Below, one piece after another: positions 1 to 8,254 of a DNA stretch of 64,000 nt. Every line of letters starts with the position of its first letter. Within the stretch, counting starts at the first letter, position 1. Made by a program: the position numbers and the translations under genes. The DNA comes from Clostridiales bacterium (lineage in GTDB: Bacteria; Bacillota; Clostridia; Lachnospirales; Lachnospiraceae), in the NCBI GenBank assembly GCA_021202925.1, contig JAJQCD010000038.1, positions 224,101 through 288,100 of the forward strand, given 5' to 3'. The notes under the pieces were generated by a model. The model was not told where the DNA came from. It did no database searches and saw only the letters and a list, made by a program, of their open reading frames with translations.

Positions 1-138
1 TCTGGCCCGGAAAACAGGGGCTGCCTCGCCGCCGAATTCCCGATATGCTTCCGTTACTAACACCAGCCGCTCCGCCGACAGACTCGGCCTGGCATTTACC
101 ACAATTTCTCTCATTTTCTGAATTCGTTCCGCTATCAT
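1..138 (-). CDS. Glycyl radical enzyme, N-terminal fragment (runs off the window)
   Basis: The 46 visible residues begin MIAERIQKMREIVVNARP and continue with SLSAERLVLVTEAYREF, then an FRAR segment. They closely match the N-terminus of the complete glycyl radical enzyme at 1117-3513, which has KPSVSSERLRLATEAYQKY in the same place. A ribosome binding site (AAAGGAAAG) lies just upstream of the ATG at 138. The gene starts 35 bp after the activase at 174-1103 on the same strand, so that activase may serve two GREs. The catalytic Cys and the glycyl radical loop lie outside the window. Family assignment is by similarity to the neighbour; the substrate is unknown. Confidence 0.8.
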   Translation of the reverse strand, partial: MIAERIQKMREIVVNARPSLSAERLVLVTEAYREFGGEAAPVFRAR

Positions 139-173
139 GCCTGCTTTCCTTTCTCTACTTCAGTCTTCCATTC

Positions 174-1103
174 CTATGCGATCTCTTCTCCCAGAATCTC
201 CGCCTGCATCCCTGCCTCCGCAAACACGTCGCGAATTTCCAGCATTCTCTCATGAGACGGAGCCTGAAAAACATGTGCTTCCCGTCCAATCCCTTTACAC
301 TTGCTGATACCGAGCTCATGATAGGCCAGAAGCGTCACTGCTTTTAATCCGTTTACTCTGTAAAAATCCCTCGTAGCCAGTATAACATCCGGCATATCAT
401 TCACGTCGTGAATCAGAGGCATCCGCATTATGATCTTTTCCCGAATCTCCGGATCCGCCGCCAGTCTCCGCAGGTTATCCAGAATCAGGGTATTATCGCG
501 ACCAGTATACCGTCTGTGTCCTTCATTCAGAATGCACTTCATATCATACAGGACATACTGCGCTTTCTGTGCCAATTCAAAAAGGCGTCCCCCATCCCCG
601 CAGCCGCTCGTATCCAAAGCAACCGTAATATTCTCCTCACGCGCCGCATCCAGCAACGCCCCCGCAAACGATGCCTGAGACAAGAGTTCACCGCCACTGA
701 TCGTCATACCACCGCCGCTTTTTCCATAAAATCCTCTGTCGCGAATCACGACCTTCATAATCTCTTCTACCGTTTTCCACTCGCCGTCTACGCTCATGGC
801 CTCAGCAGCACAAACCTCCACACACTTCATACAATTGACGCATTTGTTGCGATCAACGGTCAGTCCTTCGTCCCCGTGAACAATTGCACCCTCGGCACAG
901 ACCGTAATACAGTATCCGCAACCGATACATTTTGACGAACTTCGCATCAGCTGTGGCTCCATCGCGATCAACTCCGGATTATGGCACCACTGGCAGGCGA
1001 GCGGACACCCCTTCAGAAACACAGTTGTCCGGATTCCCGGCCCGTCTGCCGTTGAAAAACGCTGAATACCACCAACCAAACCCTTTTGTTCTCTCTCCAC
1101 CAC
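174..1103 (-). CDS. Glycyl-radical enzyme activating protein (radical SAM)
   Basis: This family uses S-adenosylmethionine and a [4Fe-4S] cluster to abstract a hydrogen from the radical glycine of its partner GRE. The radical-SAM motif is C33-x3-C37-x2-C40 (CPLACQWC) inside the typical GPGIRTTVFLKGC context. Two ferredoxin-type cluster motifs follow (CIGCGYCITVC and CVNCMKCVEVC), as in activases of the dehydratase-type GREs rather than the short PflA. The length of 309 residues is normal. The start is GTG at 1103 (a second GTG is at 1100), behind AAGGAAATT. It lies 13 bp after the GRE at 1117-3513, which is its obvious partner, and precedes a second GRE. The partner assignment is inferred from position. 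Confidence 0.92.
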   Translation of the reverse strand: MVEREQKGLVGGIQRFSTADGPGIRTTVFLKGCPLACQWCHNPELIAMEPQLMRSSSKCIGCGYCITVCAEGAIVHGDEGLTVDRNKCVNCMKCVEVCAAEAMSVDGEWKTVEEIMKVVIRDRGFYGKSGGGMTISGGELLSQASFAGALLDAAREENITVALDTSGCGDGGRLFELAQKAQYVLYDMKCILNEGHRRYTGRDNTLILDNLRRLAADPEIREKIIMRMPLIHDVNDMPDVILATRDFYRVNGLKAVTLLAYHELGISKCKGIGREAHVFQAPSHERMLEIRDVFAEAGMQAEILGEEIA

Positions 1104-1116
1104 AATTTCCTTCCAA

Positions 1117-3513
1117 TCAGGCCAGATGTGCCGTCCTCGCGATAATCACATCCTGAACCGTTTTATCCAGTTCCGTAAAATATGCCATATAACCAGCCAC
1201 ACGCACAACAATATCCCGATAATTTTCCGGATCCTTCTGTGCTGCCCGCAAGGTCTTATCATCTACCACGTTTATTTGAATATGAAGTCCATTGCCAGCC
1301 ACATATTCTCTGATCAGGCTTTCGATAATCTCCAGTCCCTTTTCTCCCGCAACACCACTTGGGTCGAAACGAAGATTAACCAACGTTCCATCATACACCT
1401 GATCCTGGTGCATATGCTTACTCATCGAATTGATCGCCGCCGTAGGACCGTCGCAATCCCGTCCCATCGCCGGTCCGGCATTATCACTGAGTGCAGTGAA
1501 TGCATAACGACCATCCGCTGTCGCTCCGACCTTATAACCCATCGTCAGGTTGACGGTCTGCGCCTGATTACAGAAACAGTATTTTCCGCCTCTCGCATCC
1601 GTAAATTCCTGAACATATTTTGCGATATGCGAAACGATGTCATCGCAGATGTTGTCTACCTCTTCATTATCATTGCCATACTTGGGAGCCTTATTTACCA
1701 GTTCAAGACGCAGACGTTCATACCCCTCGAAATTCGCATCGAGTGCCTGAACCAATTCACTTATGGACAGCTTTTTGTCCTGGTATACAAACCTCTTCAC
1801 TGCCATCAATGCATCCGCCAACGATGCCGGGCCTGTGGCAAAAATACCAGTATATGTATGTTCCGCACCACCATGCTGAACCGGCATTCCTTTCTCGATG
1901 CAGCCTTTGATCAGCACGGACGAATAAATGCAGGGAAGTCTGGTACTGTGGAAGGAAATCACGGTATTGAAGCCTCTGCGTATCATATCATACCAATAGT
2001 CAATCTGTTTCTTCGTTGCCTCCATGACGTCTTCAAACGTCTGGAACTCCGACAATTCACCGGTCTTTGGCCCAAGCTGTTTTCCCGTCAGGGGATCTAT
2101 GCCATTATGCATCACCAGTTCCAGACACTTTGGAAGGTTCAGATAGCCTGCAGATGGATTGCCATCCGTTCCGCCTCCGCCCTGATGTGGCTCCACACAG
2201 CCCAGGATCACCCAGTCTCTGGCATCTTCCAGAGAACCTCCCTTGTTGATTACTGTCTGTATCCCACAGGGATCTCCAAAAAACGCCGGGTTCGCCTGCC
2301 CATCCTGAATCATTTCACAGGCTTTTCTCCAGATATGCTTCGGCGTTCCATCATGAACCCGCAGTGCAACGGCCGGTTGTGCCAGTTTAATCCGGCTGGC
2401 TGCCTCAAGCACCAGCAACGTGACAGCGTTGGTCACATCTTTTCCCTGCCGATCCACTCCTCCCAGCATCAAAATCTGCCACAACGGAAAACCGGCGAAA
2501 TCCCGGCTGTAGTCATCCGGACGAACCTGAACAATCTCAGTCGCTTTAATAAACAGACACTCCATCCATTCGATCGCCTCTTCCTCCGTAATGCGGCCCT
2601 CTTTCAGATCCCTCTCATAATACGGCCCCATAATCATGTCAAAGCGTCCGAATCCACACGCGGAACAATTATTATCTACATACAGAAGATAGTATATAAA
2701 CCACTCAAATTGCATGGCCTCCCTGAAATTCCTTGGCGGATTTTCCGGCACCCGCCGACAGCTTTCCGCTATCTCCTGAAGTTCCTTTCTGCGCTGCTCA
2801 TCATCCTCCTCAGATGCCATTCGCTCTGCCTCATCCGCATAGCGATTCGCAAAACGAATCACTGCTTCACAGGCCACGATTCCCGCCATCCAGAAATCAA
2901 TCTTTGGCTGAACCAGGACTGTGCGCTCCGTCGTCTCCGCAATCTTATCCCGGCACATCTGAATATATGCTTTTAATCCCCGCTGCATCATCAATGCATA
3001 ATCCGGCACCGTCTTCCCACTCGGCAGAGAACGACACCCAACGGCAATGATTCCCGCTTTCCTGGCTTCCTGAATATCTTCCGGCATATTTTCCTCAATA
3101 TATTCCTCCAGGCTTCGCCCCTTCCACCAGGCCAGCGTCTCCAGAATCTCTTCCCGTTCTTCCGGGAACACCACCATCGGATCCGTCGAACGCTCACAGA
3201 GGTGATCCAGGTTCAGAACTCCGTCCGCATTCCGCTCCGCCAGCCATTGCCCCGTATATTCCGGGAAAATAGACGCGCTGCGCACTCGCTTATTACAGCT
3301 TCCAACCAACAGCTCACCCTCCCGGATTACAACAGTCATATGATCCAGTACATAAGCGAATACATGCGCGCGAAACAGCGGAATTGCTTCGCCTGCATAC
3401 TTCTGATACGCTTCCGTCGCAAGACGCAGACGCTCAGAAGAAACACTCGGTTTCGTCTCAAGAAGTCTCTTTTTCATTTTCTCGATACGGAAATTCAACA
3501 CATGATTCATCAT
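1117..3513 (-). CDS. Glycyl radical enzyme of the dehydratase/lyase class, substrate unknown
   Basis: A 798-residue PFL-like enzyme. The catalytic thiyl Cys is C439 in GCVEPH and the general-base Glu is E441, the arrangement of glycerol/propanediol dehydratase, choline TMA-lyase and related C-O, C-N or C-S bond-cleaving GREs. The glycyl radical is expected at G774 in RVAGYMAYF near the C-terminus. The loop after GCVEPH is glycine-rich (HQGGGGTDG) and does not match the glycerol dehydratase pattern (GCVEPQxPGKTEGWH) as I remember it, so the substrate is left open. The start is ATG 3513 behind GGAGGAAG; an upstream in-frame ATG at 3546 precedes that RBS and is not used. An SDR dehydrogenase lies upstream and the activase downstream, suggesting dehydrogenation and radical elimination in one pathway. 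Confidence 0.93.
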   Translation of the reverse strand: MMNHVLNFRIEKMKKRLLETKPSVSSERLRLATEAYQKYAGEAIPLFRAHVFAYVLDHMTVVIREGELLVGSCNKRVRSASIFPEYTGQWLAERNADGVLNLDHLCERSTDPMVVFPEEREEILETLAWWKGRSLEEYIEENMPEDIQEARKAGIIAVGCRSLPSGKTVPDYALMMQRGLKAYIQMCRDKIAETTERTVLVQPKIDFWMAGIVACEAVIRFANRYADEAERMASEEDDEQRRKELQEIAESCRRVPENPPRNFREAMQFEWFIYYLLYVDNNCSACGFGRFDMIMGPYYERDLKEGRITEEEAIEWMECLFIKATEIVQVRPDDYSRDFAGFPLWQILMLGGVDRQGKDVTNAVTLLVLEAASRIKLAQPAVALRVHDGTPKHIWRKACEMIQDGQANPAFFGDPCGIQTVINKGGSLEDARDWVILGCVEPHQGGGGTDGNPSAGYLNLPKCLELVMHNGIDPLTGKQLGPKTGELSEFQTFEDVMEATKKQIDYWYDMIRRGFNTVISFHSTRLPCIYSSVLIKGCIEKGMPVQHGGAEHTYTGIFATGPASLADALMAVKRFVYQDKKLSISELVQALDANFEGYERLRLELVNKAPKYGNDNEEVDNICDDIVSHIAKYVQEFTDARGGKYCFCNQAQTVNLTMGYKVGATADGRYAFTALSDNAGPAMGRDCDGPTAAINSMSKHMHQDQVYDGTLVNLRFDPSGVAGEKGLEIIESLIREYVAGNGLHIQINVVDDKTLRAAQKDPENYRDIVVRVAGYMAYFTELDKTVQDVIIARTAHLA

Positions 3514-3578
3514 AAGATATCTTCCTCCATTTTCTCCGTCTCCCATAGTGTAACAATCTCCACGACAGATTTCACAAA

Positions 3579-4391
3579 CTACTGCTGCTCCTCGTCAAAC
3601 CGAAACACTCGACTCACCTGCCAACCTCCATCCACGAAAACAGTCTGACCAGTCATATAACGCCCCGCTTCGCTTGCCATATAAAGCGCAATTCCCAGAT
3701 AATCTTCCGGAACAGCAACCCTGCCCATAGGAACCTGATCCATGCAGTGGTTCCAATAATCCTGTGAACGGCATGCCATCATCGGGGTGTCGATCCAGAC
3801 CGGCGCAATCCCATTCACAGTCACTCCTTTCTTTGCATAGGCCACCGCAAACCATTTTGTTATTTGCTTAAGCGCCGCCTTTGTCACACCATACGAAAAG
3901 CCGTCCGGTGTGTTCACCGTATCGCAACTCATGGTGTTGATATTGATGATCCTGCCTTTTCCTCTGGCAGCCATCACATTTCCCACCATTCGATTGATAT
4001 TCAGGCTCCCAATCATGTTCACATCCACATGTGTGCGGAACAGTTCCTCATGATCCTCCAGTGTGTTGTGTCTGACGCAGACTGCTGCTGTATGAATGCA
4101 AATATCGATTTTTCCGAACTGTTCCAGAATGCAGTCAATCATCTTCTGTACCTGATCCTTCTTCTCAATCTGCACATTCAGTGCCAGACAGGGAACCTGC
4201 TCCGTTCTCAGTTTCTCGCAGATACGCTCCGCCTTCTGCATGGTCTTGCTGGCTATTACCACGGTCGCTCCGTTTTTTGCGAATCCATATGCATACATTT
4301 CAGCCAGCCCTCCTGCCCCCGTAATCAGCACCACCTGATTTTTTACAGAAAACAGCTCTTCAATCTTTCCGTAATTATCCTTCAGATCCAT
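3579..4391 (-). CDS. SDR-family NAD(P)-dependent oxidoreductase
   Basis: A classical short-chain dehydrogenase of 270 residues. It has the nucleotide-binding turn TGAGGLAE (the usual TGxxxGIG slightly altered), an NxN-type stretch (IININTMSC), and the catalytic YxxxK as YGVTK. It ends with the FVDGGW signature of SDRs that act on alcohols or keto groups. The start ATG at 4391 follows AGGTGGAAG. It is the first gene of the left-hand GRE operon, 65 bp ahead of the GRE at 3513, so it probably oxidises the GRE substrate or reduces its carbonyl product. Direction and substrate are unknown. Confidence 0.9.
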   Translation of the reverse strand: MDLKDNYGKIEELFSVKNQVVLITGAGGLAEMYAYGFAKNGATVVIASKTMQKAERICEKLRTEQVPCLALNVQIEKKDQVQKMIDCILEQFGKIDICIHTAAVCVRHNTLEDHEELFRTHVDVNMIGSLNINRMVGNVMAARGKGRIININTMSCDTVNTPDGFSYGVTKAALKQITKWFAVAYAKKGVTVNGIAPVWIDTPMMACRSQDYWNHCMDQVPMGRVAVPEDYLGIALYMASEAGRYMTGQTVFVDGGWQVSRVFRFDEEQQ

Positions 4392-4456
4392 AATCTTCCA
4401 CCTGGTAAAAATACCGATCCTGCCACTGGCAGTTCCTTTCGTATGTTTTGGTCAAT

Positions 4457-4489
4457 GAAAAATAGTCCCCAGGAATCCCCCGGAGACCT
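4457..4489 (-). terminator. Hairpin plus U-run between the XRE regulator and the SDR operon
   Basis: On the minus strand GTCTCC (4482-4487) pairs with GGGGAC (4464-4469) across an 11-nt loop, with one U-G pair, followed shortly by five Ts. It lies downstream of the xre gene and also about 20 nt downstream of the start expected from the promoter at 4515-4543, so it could act as a terminator for xre or as an attenuator of the SDR-GRE operon. Confidence 0.5.
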
Positions 4490-4514
4490 CTTTGCCTCTT
4501 TTCTACAATTCAGA

Positions 4515-4543
4515 ATTTTATCAATTATTGCTTACCCTGTTAA
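4515..4543 (-). promoter_or_regulatory. Candidate promoter of the SDR-GRE operon
   Basis: On the minus strand TTAACA (4538-4543), a 17-bp spacer and TAAAAT (4515-4520) form a good sigma-A type promoter. It lies between xre and the SDR gene and points at the SDR gene. Confidence 0.5.
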
Positions 4544-4629
4544 GATTTCAGAGTTCCTCCTCTTCTCGAAAATCTAAGTGTTCAAATCATTTTTGTTTAT
4601 AATTAAAAAAAATGTTTTATCCTGATAAA

Positions 4630-5160
4630 TCAAACCATTGCAGTCGTTACATAAAGAATCGTATCCCCATCACTCAGGCTGCGATACCGATGCGGTGTCC
4701 TGCCGCGAATATAAATCGCATCTCCTTCTTCCATAATATATTCGTCCGAATCATTCAGAACAATTTTTAACCGCCCTTTCTCAACAACAAAATATTCGTC
4801 ATGCTCATGTCCAAGACTGACCTGCTCTGTATTATCTCCCGCAAACAGCGTAAAACAGGTTCCGCGCATCATGACTCCGTAAGGCGTCATCAGCTCGTTT
4901 CTGACGTGATAGGTGTTTCGATAAACTTCTCTTCTGTCACATTTTCGAATAAGCGGATTATATTCCATCGACTCGGTAATCAGCATCGAAAGATCATACT
5001 GAAGCGCGACACATATCTTTTCCAGATTTTCCAGTGTAGGGCTGGTTCGCTCATTTTCGATATTGCTCAGATAAGCAGCGGAAAGCTCCGTGCGCTTTCC
5101 CAGTTCCTTTAACGTCAGGTTGTTTTTTAAACGGATAGAGCGAATTCGTTCACCAATCAT
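4630..5160 (-). CDS. XRE-family regulator with cupin sensor domain
   Basis: A 176-residue two-domain regulator. Residues 1-60 form a helix-turn-helix of the XRE type (MIGERIRSIRLKNNLTLKELG, with recognition region SAAYLSNIENERTSPTL). Residues about 105-170 form a cupin_2 beta barrel (GHEHDEYFVVEKGRLKIVL, EEGDAIYIRGRTPHRYRS). The family usually represses catabolic or transport genes and releases on binding a small ligand. It is divergent from the MFS transporter and upstream of the SDR-GRE operon, at the centre of the GRE locus, so it is the obvious local regulator. The start ATG at 5160 follows GGGAGACAATT. Confidence 0.93.
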   Translation of the reverse strand: MIGERIRSIRLKNNLTLKELGKRTELSAAYLSNIENERTSPTLENLEKICVALQYDLSMLITESMEYNPLIRKCDRREVYRNTYHVRNELMTPYGVMMRGTCFTLFAGDNTEQVSLGHEHDEYFVVEKGRLKIVLNDSDEYIMEEGDAIYIRGRTPHRYRSLSDGDTILYVTTAMV

Positions 5161-5236
5161 AATTGTCTCCCTGCATGAATTCCTTCCTTAATTAAATGCA
5201 TAATGCAATGACGGATTCTATAAAGAATCTACAGAC

Positions 5237-5265
5237 ATTATAACTGCTCCATTTGCGAAAGGCAA
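5237..5265 (-). promoter_or_regulatory. Candidate promoter of the XRE-cupin gene
   Basis: TTGCCT (5260-5265), a 17-bp spacer and TATAAT (5237-5242) on the minus strand. It is divergent from the MFS promoter, about 70 bp away, so one operator could control both directions. The rest of the 313-bp gap at 5161-5473 holds the MFS promoter and its leader. Confidence 0.55.
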
Positions 5266-5332
5266 CTTTTTTATATGTGAACAAAAATTTTTTTTCATAA
5301 AATTCCCCTTTTTCTCCTCGCAAGTCTCCCTA

Positions 5333-5360
5333 TTGACATTCCGCCATTTACGCATATAAT
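5333..5360 (+). promoter_or_regulatory. Candidate promoter of the MFS gene
   Basis: TTGACA (5333-5338), a 16-bp spacer and TATAAT (5355-5360). It leaves a leader of about 107 nt before the MFS start codon at 5474. Confidence 0.6.
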
Positions 5361-5382
5361 AAATGCGCACCACCACACGCCT

Positions 5383-5433
5383 GTGGAACGACCTGTTCCT
5401 GGTATGTGACTGACTGGGCGACAGGGAATCCAC
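5383..5433 (+). promoter_or_regulatory. Structured 5' leader of the MFS gene
   Basis: GTGGA (5383-5387) pairs with TCCAC (5429-5433), and inside it CCTGT (5392-5396) pairs with ACAGG (5421-5425), giving a nested imperfect hairpin in the expected mRNA leader. No U-run follows, so it is not a plain terminator. I could not match it to a known riboswitch class. It may be a cis-regulatory RNA or a DNA operator. Confidence 0.35.
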
Positions 5434-5473
5434 CTGCAACAAAAATATCTATTGAACGGAGGCTGCTGTACCA

Positions 5474-6685
5474 ATGAAAAATCAATCCAACCTTTATGTC
5501 TCTGTTACTTCCATGTTTCTGATGGGCTTTTACTGGTTTGGAAACGCATTCATCCTGACCTATGCCAGCGTTTATCTCCTCGACAGAGGACTCAACAATA
5601 CAGAAATCGGCATCGTTTTATCTGTTGGCGCTGTTTTGTCCATTTTTCTGCAGGGAATCCCCTCTGCCATGGCAGACAGTCTCCCTCAGGTTTCTCTGAA
5701 ATCAATCATGACCATCTTTCTGATCGGAGAGCTCGCTCTCACAATCCGGATCCCGTTTTGCGGTGCAGACAAACCAATGCTGATGATTGCCTACGCACTT
5801 CTGGAAGCACTGGATTGGTCACTTCTTGCCTATATCAACACACTATCCATGGACTATGAAAACAGCGGCTATCAAATTGACTTTTCCGTTGTACGCGCGT
5901 TCGGATCTGCCCTTTACGGAATCGCATCCCTGTTATTAGGGATCGGTAGCAGTCACTTCGGACTTGGGATTCTGATGCCTGGCCTGTTTCTGGTGCGTTT
6001 CGTTACGCTCATTCAATGCCTTCTTATGGTCAATCCACATATCCGTCAGACCAGCAGCTCCTTTTCCAGGCAGAAAAGGGCACCATCCGGATATCTCAGC
6101 CTTTTTCATGATCATCCTCGTCTGCCCTTTTTGCTGTTTGGTTTTTTCTGTCTCTGGATCAGTGGTACCTCCACGAATAATTATCTCATCCACACGATCC
6201 ACAAGGTTGGCGGGAACAATACCAATCTGGGTGTGATTTCCAGCACCAGCGCGTGGATGGAGGTTCCCTTCATGCTCCTGTGCGGAATGCTGCTACACAG
6301 ACACTCCAGTAGCACACTTCTGCGATGCTCCGCATTCTTCTACATACTGAAACCGACGATTATGTTGCTCGCAACATCTATTCCAATGGTAGCTCTTGGC
6401 CAGTATATGCAAGGGCCGTCCTACGCCATGTTCACCATTGCCTCCGTCTATTACATGAACCATGTTGTTCCTCCCAAAGACAGTGCCAAGGCCCAGGCAA
6501 TTCTGGGGATCAGTACAAAGGGAATGAGCGGCATTGTCGCGAATCTGGTAAGCGGAATTATCCTGGATCATCTGGGCATCAACGGCATGCTTGCCTTTTG
6601 TATGCTTTGCACAATCTGCGGCTTCTGTTTCATTCTGCACTTTACCATCATGCATCAGAAAACAGGCGTCAGCAAACAAGTGTAA
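5474..6685 (+). CDS. MFS transporter
   Basis: A 403-residue polytopic membrane protein with about 12 hydrophobic segments in two halves, of the MFS type related to LacY and nucleoside/H+ symporters. The N-terminus (SMFLMGFYWFGNAFILTYAS) and the loop YLLDRGLNNTEIGIVLSVGA are typical of that branch. Start ATG 5474 follows CGGAGG at about 11 nt. It is divergent from the XRE-cupin regulator and precedes the sodium symporter, so it probably moves a substrate or product of the GRE pathway. The substrate is not predictable from sequence. Confidence 0.88.
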   Translation: MKNQSNLYVSVTSMFLMGFYWFGNAFILTYASVYLLDRGLNNTEIGIVLSVGAVLSIFLQGIPSAMADSLPQVSLKSIMTIFLIGELALTIRIPFCGADKPMLMIAYALLEALDWSLLAYINTLSMDYENSGYQIDFSVVRAFGSALYGIASLLLGIGSSHFGLGILMPGLFLVRFVTLIQCLLMVNPHIRQTSSSFSRQKRAPSGYLSLFHDHPRLPFLLFGFFCLWISGTSTNNYLIHTIHKVGGNNTNLGVISSTSAWMEVPFMLLCGMLLHRHSSSTLLRCSAFFYILKPTIMLLATSIPMVALGQYMQGPSYAMFTIASVYYMNHVVPPKDSAKAQAILGISTKGMSGIVANLVSGIILDHLGINGMLAFCMLCTICGFCFILHFTIMHQKTGVSKQV

Positions 6686-6704
6686 AAATTTTATTAAAAT
6701 ACAA

Positions 6705-6733
6705 TTGACATTTTATAAATCCCTTGCTATAAT
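6705..6733 (+). promoter_or_regulatory. Consensus sigma-A promoter upstream of the sodium symporter
   Basis: TTGACA (6705-6710), a 17-bp spacer and TATAAT (6728-6733): a perfect -35 and -10 match. A strong terminator hairpin begins only about 12 bp after the -10 box. Confidence 0.75.
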
Positions 6734-6744
6734 TTGTGCCAATG

Positions 6745-6789
6745 AACGCGAAGAAGTGGCTCCGAACCATTTTTTCGCGTTTTTTTGTT
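6745..6789 (+). terminator. Strong intrinsic terminator or attenuator before the sodium symporter
   Basis: A 15-bp stem starting AACGCGAAGAAGTGG and ending CGCGTT (only two G-U pairs), loop CTCCGAA, then seven Ts. It would end MFS transcripts. It also lies almost at the start of any transcript from the promoter at 6705-6733, which would then give a 50-nt RNA unless termination is prevented. Confidence 0.8.
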
Positions 6790-6839
6790 TTATTCAAACA
6801 ATTCTACATAATTAAACGGAAAACAAAGGAGGAACAGTT

Positions 6840-8219
6840 ATGGATTTACATCTCGCGACAATTGATTATCTGGTGATCATTCTCTACATGATCGGAATGC
6901 TGGTAATCGGATTTATCTGCTCAAAAAGGGTATCTACAACCGATGATTATGCTCTGGGTGGCCGTACACTGAACATGCCGGTCATGATCGGCACCAGCGT
7001 AGCTACATGTATGGGAGCTTCCGCTGCTTTCGGTAACATGGGACTCGTTCAGACCAATGGCGTAATTTCCGCACTGATTACCCTGGGGCTATGGCATGTG
7101 GGCTGGATCGTACTGATTGTCTTTTCAAAAGCACTCCGGCGTTCCGGTGCCGTCTCACTGCCTGACTTCATCGGAAAACAATTCGGTCAGACGTCCTCCA
7201 TCATCGCTTCTCTGGTGACGGTCATTCAGCAGATCAGTTCCGTCGGTGCACAAAGCGCCTCCATCGGCACCCTTTGCGCACTCTTTGGTCTCTGCACCAA
7301 AAATACAGGTATTGTCCTCGGAGGGATCATTATTCTTGCCTATACGATTACCGGTGGCTTCCTGGCCGTCTGTGTTACGGACGTCGTGCAGGCCGTCATG
7401 CTCGTTGTCTGCCTGGTTATTATCATTCCGGTTCTTTCCTTCACAATGGCCAGCGGACCGGCAGCAGCATTTGCTGCAGTCAGCTGGGACTGGAGCACGA
7501 TTGATGTAAAGGATCTGGTCGCTCTGGCACTTTCTTACTTTATCGCCGCCGGTGCGCATGCCTCTTACACACAACGTATTCTCGCCAGCAAGGATGAAAA
7601 AACCGCATTCTGGGGATCAGTCATCTCCGATGGCATCGGTTGGGCCGCTGAGTGGATTGTTATCCTCACCGCATGCTGCATTCCACTGGTTATGCCGGAA
7701 CTGGGCGACTGGGAACAGTTCTCTGCTGCCATGATCGGTACTTACTTCCCGCCGGTACTGAAGGGGCTTTTTATCGCGGCGATTCTGGCCTGCGTCATGT
7801 CTACGGCGGACAGCTTCCTGATTATGGCTGGTTCCACCTTCGCCACTGATATCGTAAAGAAACTGAACCCGTCCATTTCCGACAAAACGGAATTGTTAAT
7901 CAGCCGTGTCACTACCCTGGTCGTCTCGATCCTCGGTATCTCCTTCGCTCTCCGCGGTGGCAGCATCTTCCGCATTTTCAACTATGGAGCAGCCGCATAC
8001 GGCGCGGCAATCTTTATTCCGCTTGCCTGTGGCGTATTCTGGAAAAAAGCGCATCCGATCGGTGTCAATATCGGTATGATCCTGGGCTGTGCCGTAACCC
8101 TGATCTGGAATCTGTCCGGACTGAATAGTGCAACCGGCTTCGGCGGCGTCATCATTGGTGTGGCACTTTGTTTTATCGCCGTAATCGGATGCACCTGGAT
8201 TCTTCCGGAACGGAAATAG
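6840..8219 (+). CDS. Sodium:solute symporter (SSS family)
   Basis: A 459-residue member of the Na+/solute symporter family that includes PutP and PanF. It has about 13 membrane helices, the family motif region GGRTLNMPVMIGTSVATCMGA after the first helix pair, and the conserved segment AAILACVMSTADSFLIMAGS near residue 320, which in PutP-like proteins lines the second sodium site. Start ATG 6840 follows a strong AAAGGAGGAACAGTT. It leads the right-hand operon (symporter, YcxB-like, activase, GRE), so it most likely imports the GRE substrate, for example an amino acid, betaine or carboxylate. Confidence 0.93.
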   Translation: MDLHLATIDYLVIILYMIGMLVIGFICSKRVSTTDDYALGGRTLNMPVMIGTSVATCMGASAAFGNMGLVQTNGVISALITLGLWHVGWIVLIVFSKALRRSGAVSLPDFIGKQFGQTSSIIASLVTVIQQISSVGAQSASIGTLCALFGLCTKNTGIVLGGIIILAYTITGGFLAVCVTDVVQAVMLVVCLVIIIPVLSFTMASGPAAAFAAVSWDWSTIDVKDLVALALSYFIAAGAHASYTQRILASKDEKTAFWGSVISDGIGWAAEWIVILTACCIPLVMPELGDWEQFSAAMIGTYFPPVLKGLFIAAILACVMSTADSFLIMAGSTFATDIVKKLNPSISDKTELLISRVTTLVVSILGISFALRGGSIFRIFNYGAAAYGAAIFIPLACGVFWKKAHPIGVNIGMILGCAVTLIWNLSGLNSATGFGGVIIGVALCFIAVIGCTWILPERK

Positions 8220-8254
8220 GACATTGCTCAAAATTTATCAGTGGAGTGTAAATA

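Noticed and set aside
1126..2976. 616-codon open frame on the plus strand opposite the GRE
   Set aside because: Shadow of the minus-strand GRE; no RBS, atypical His/Ile/Arg-rich composition and no known motif.
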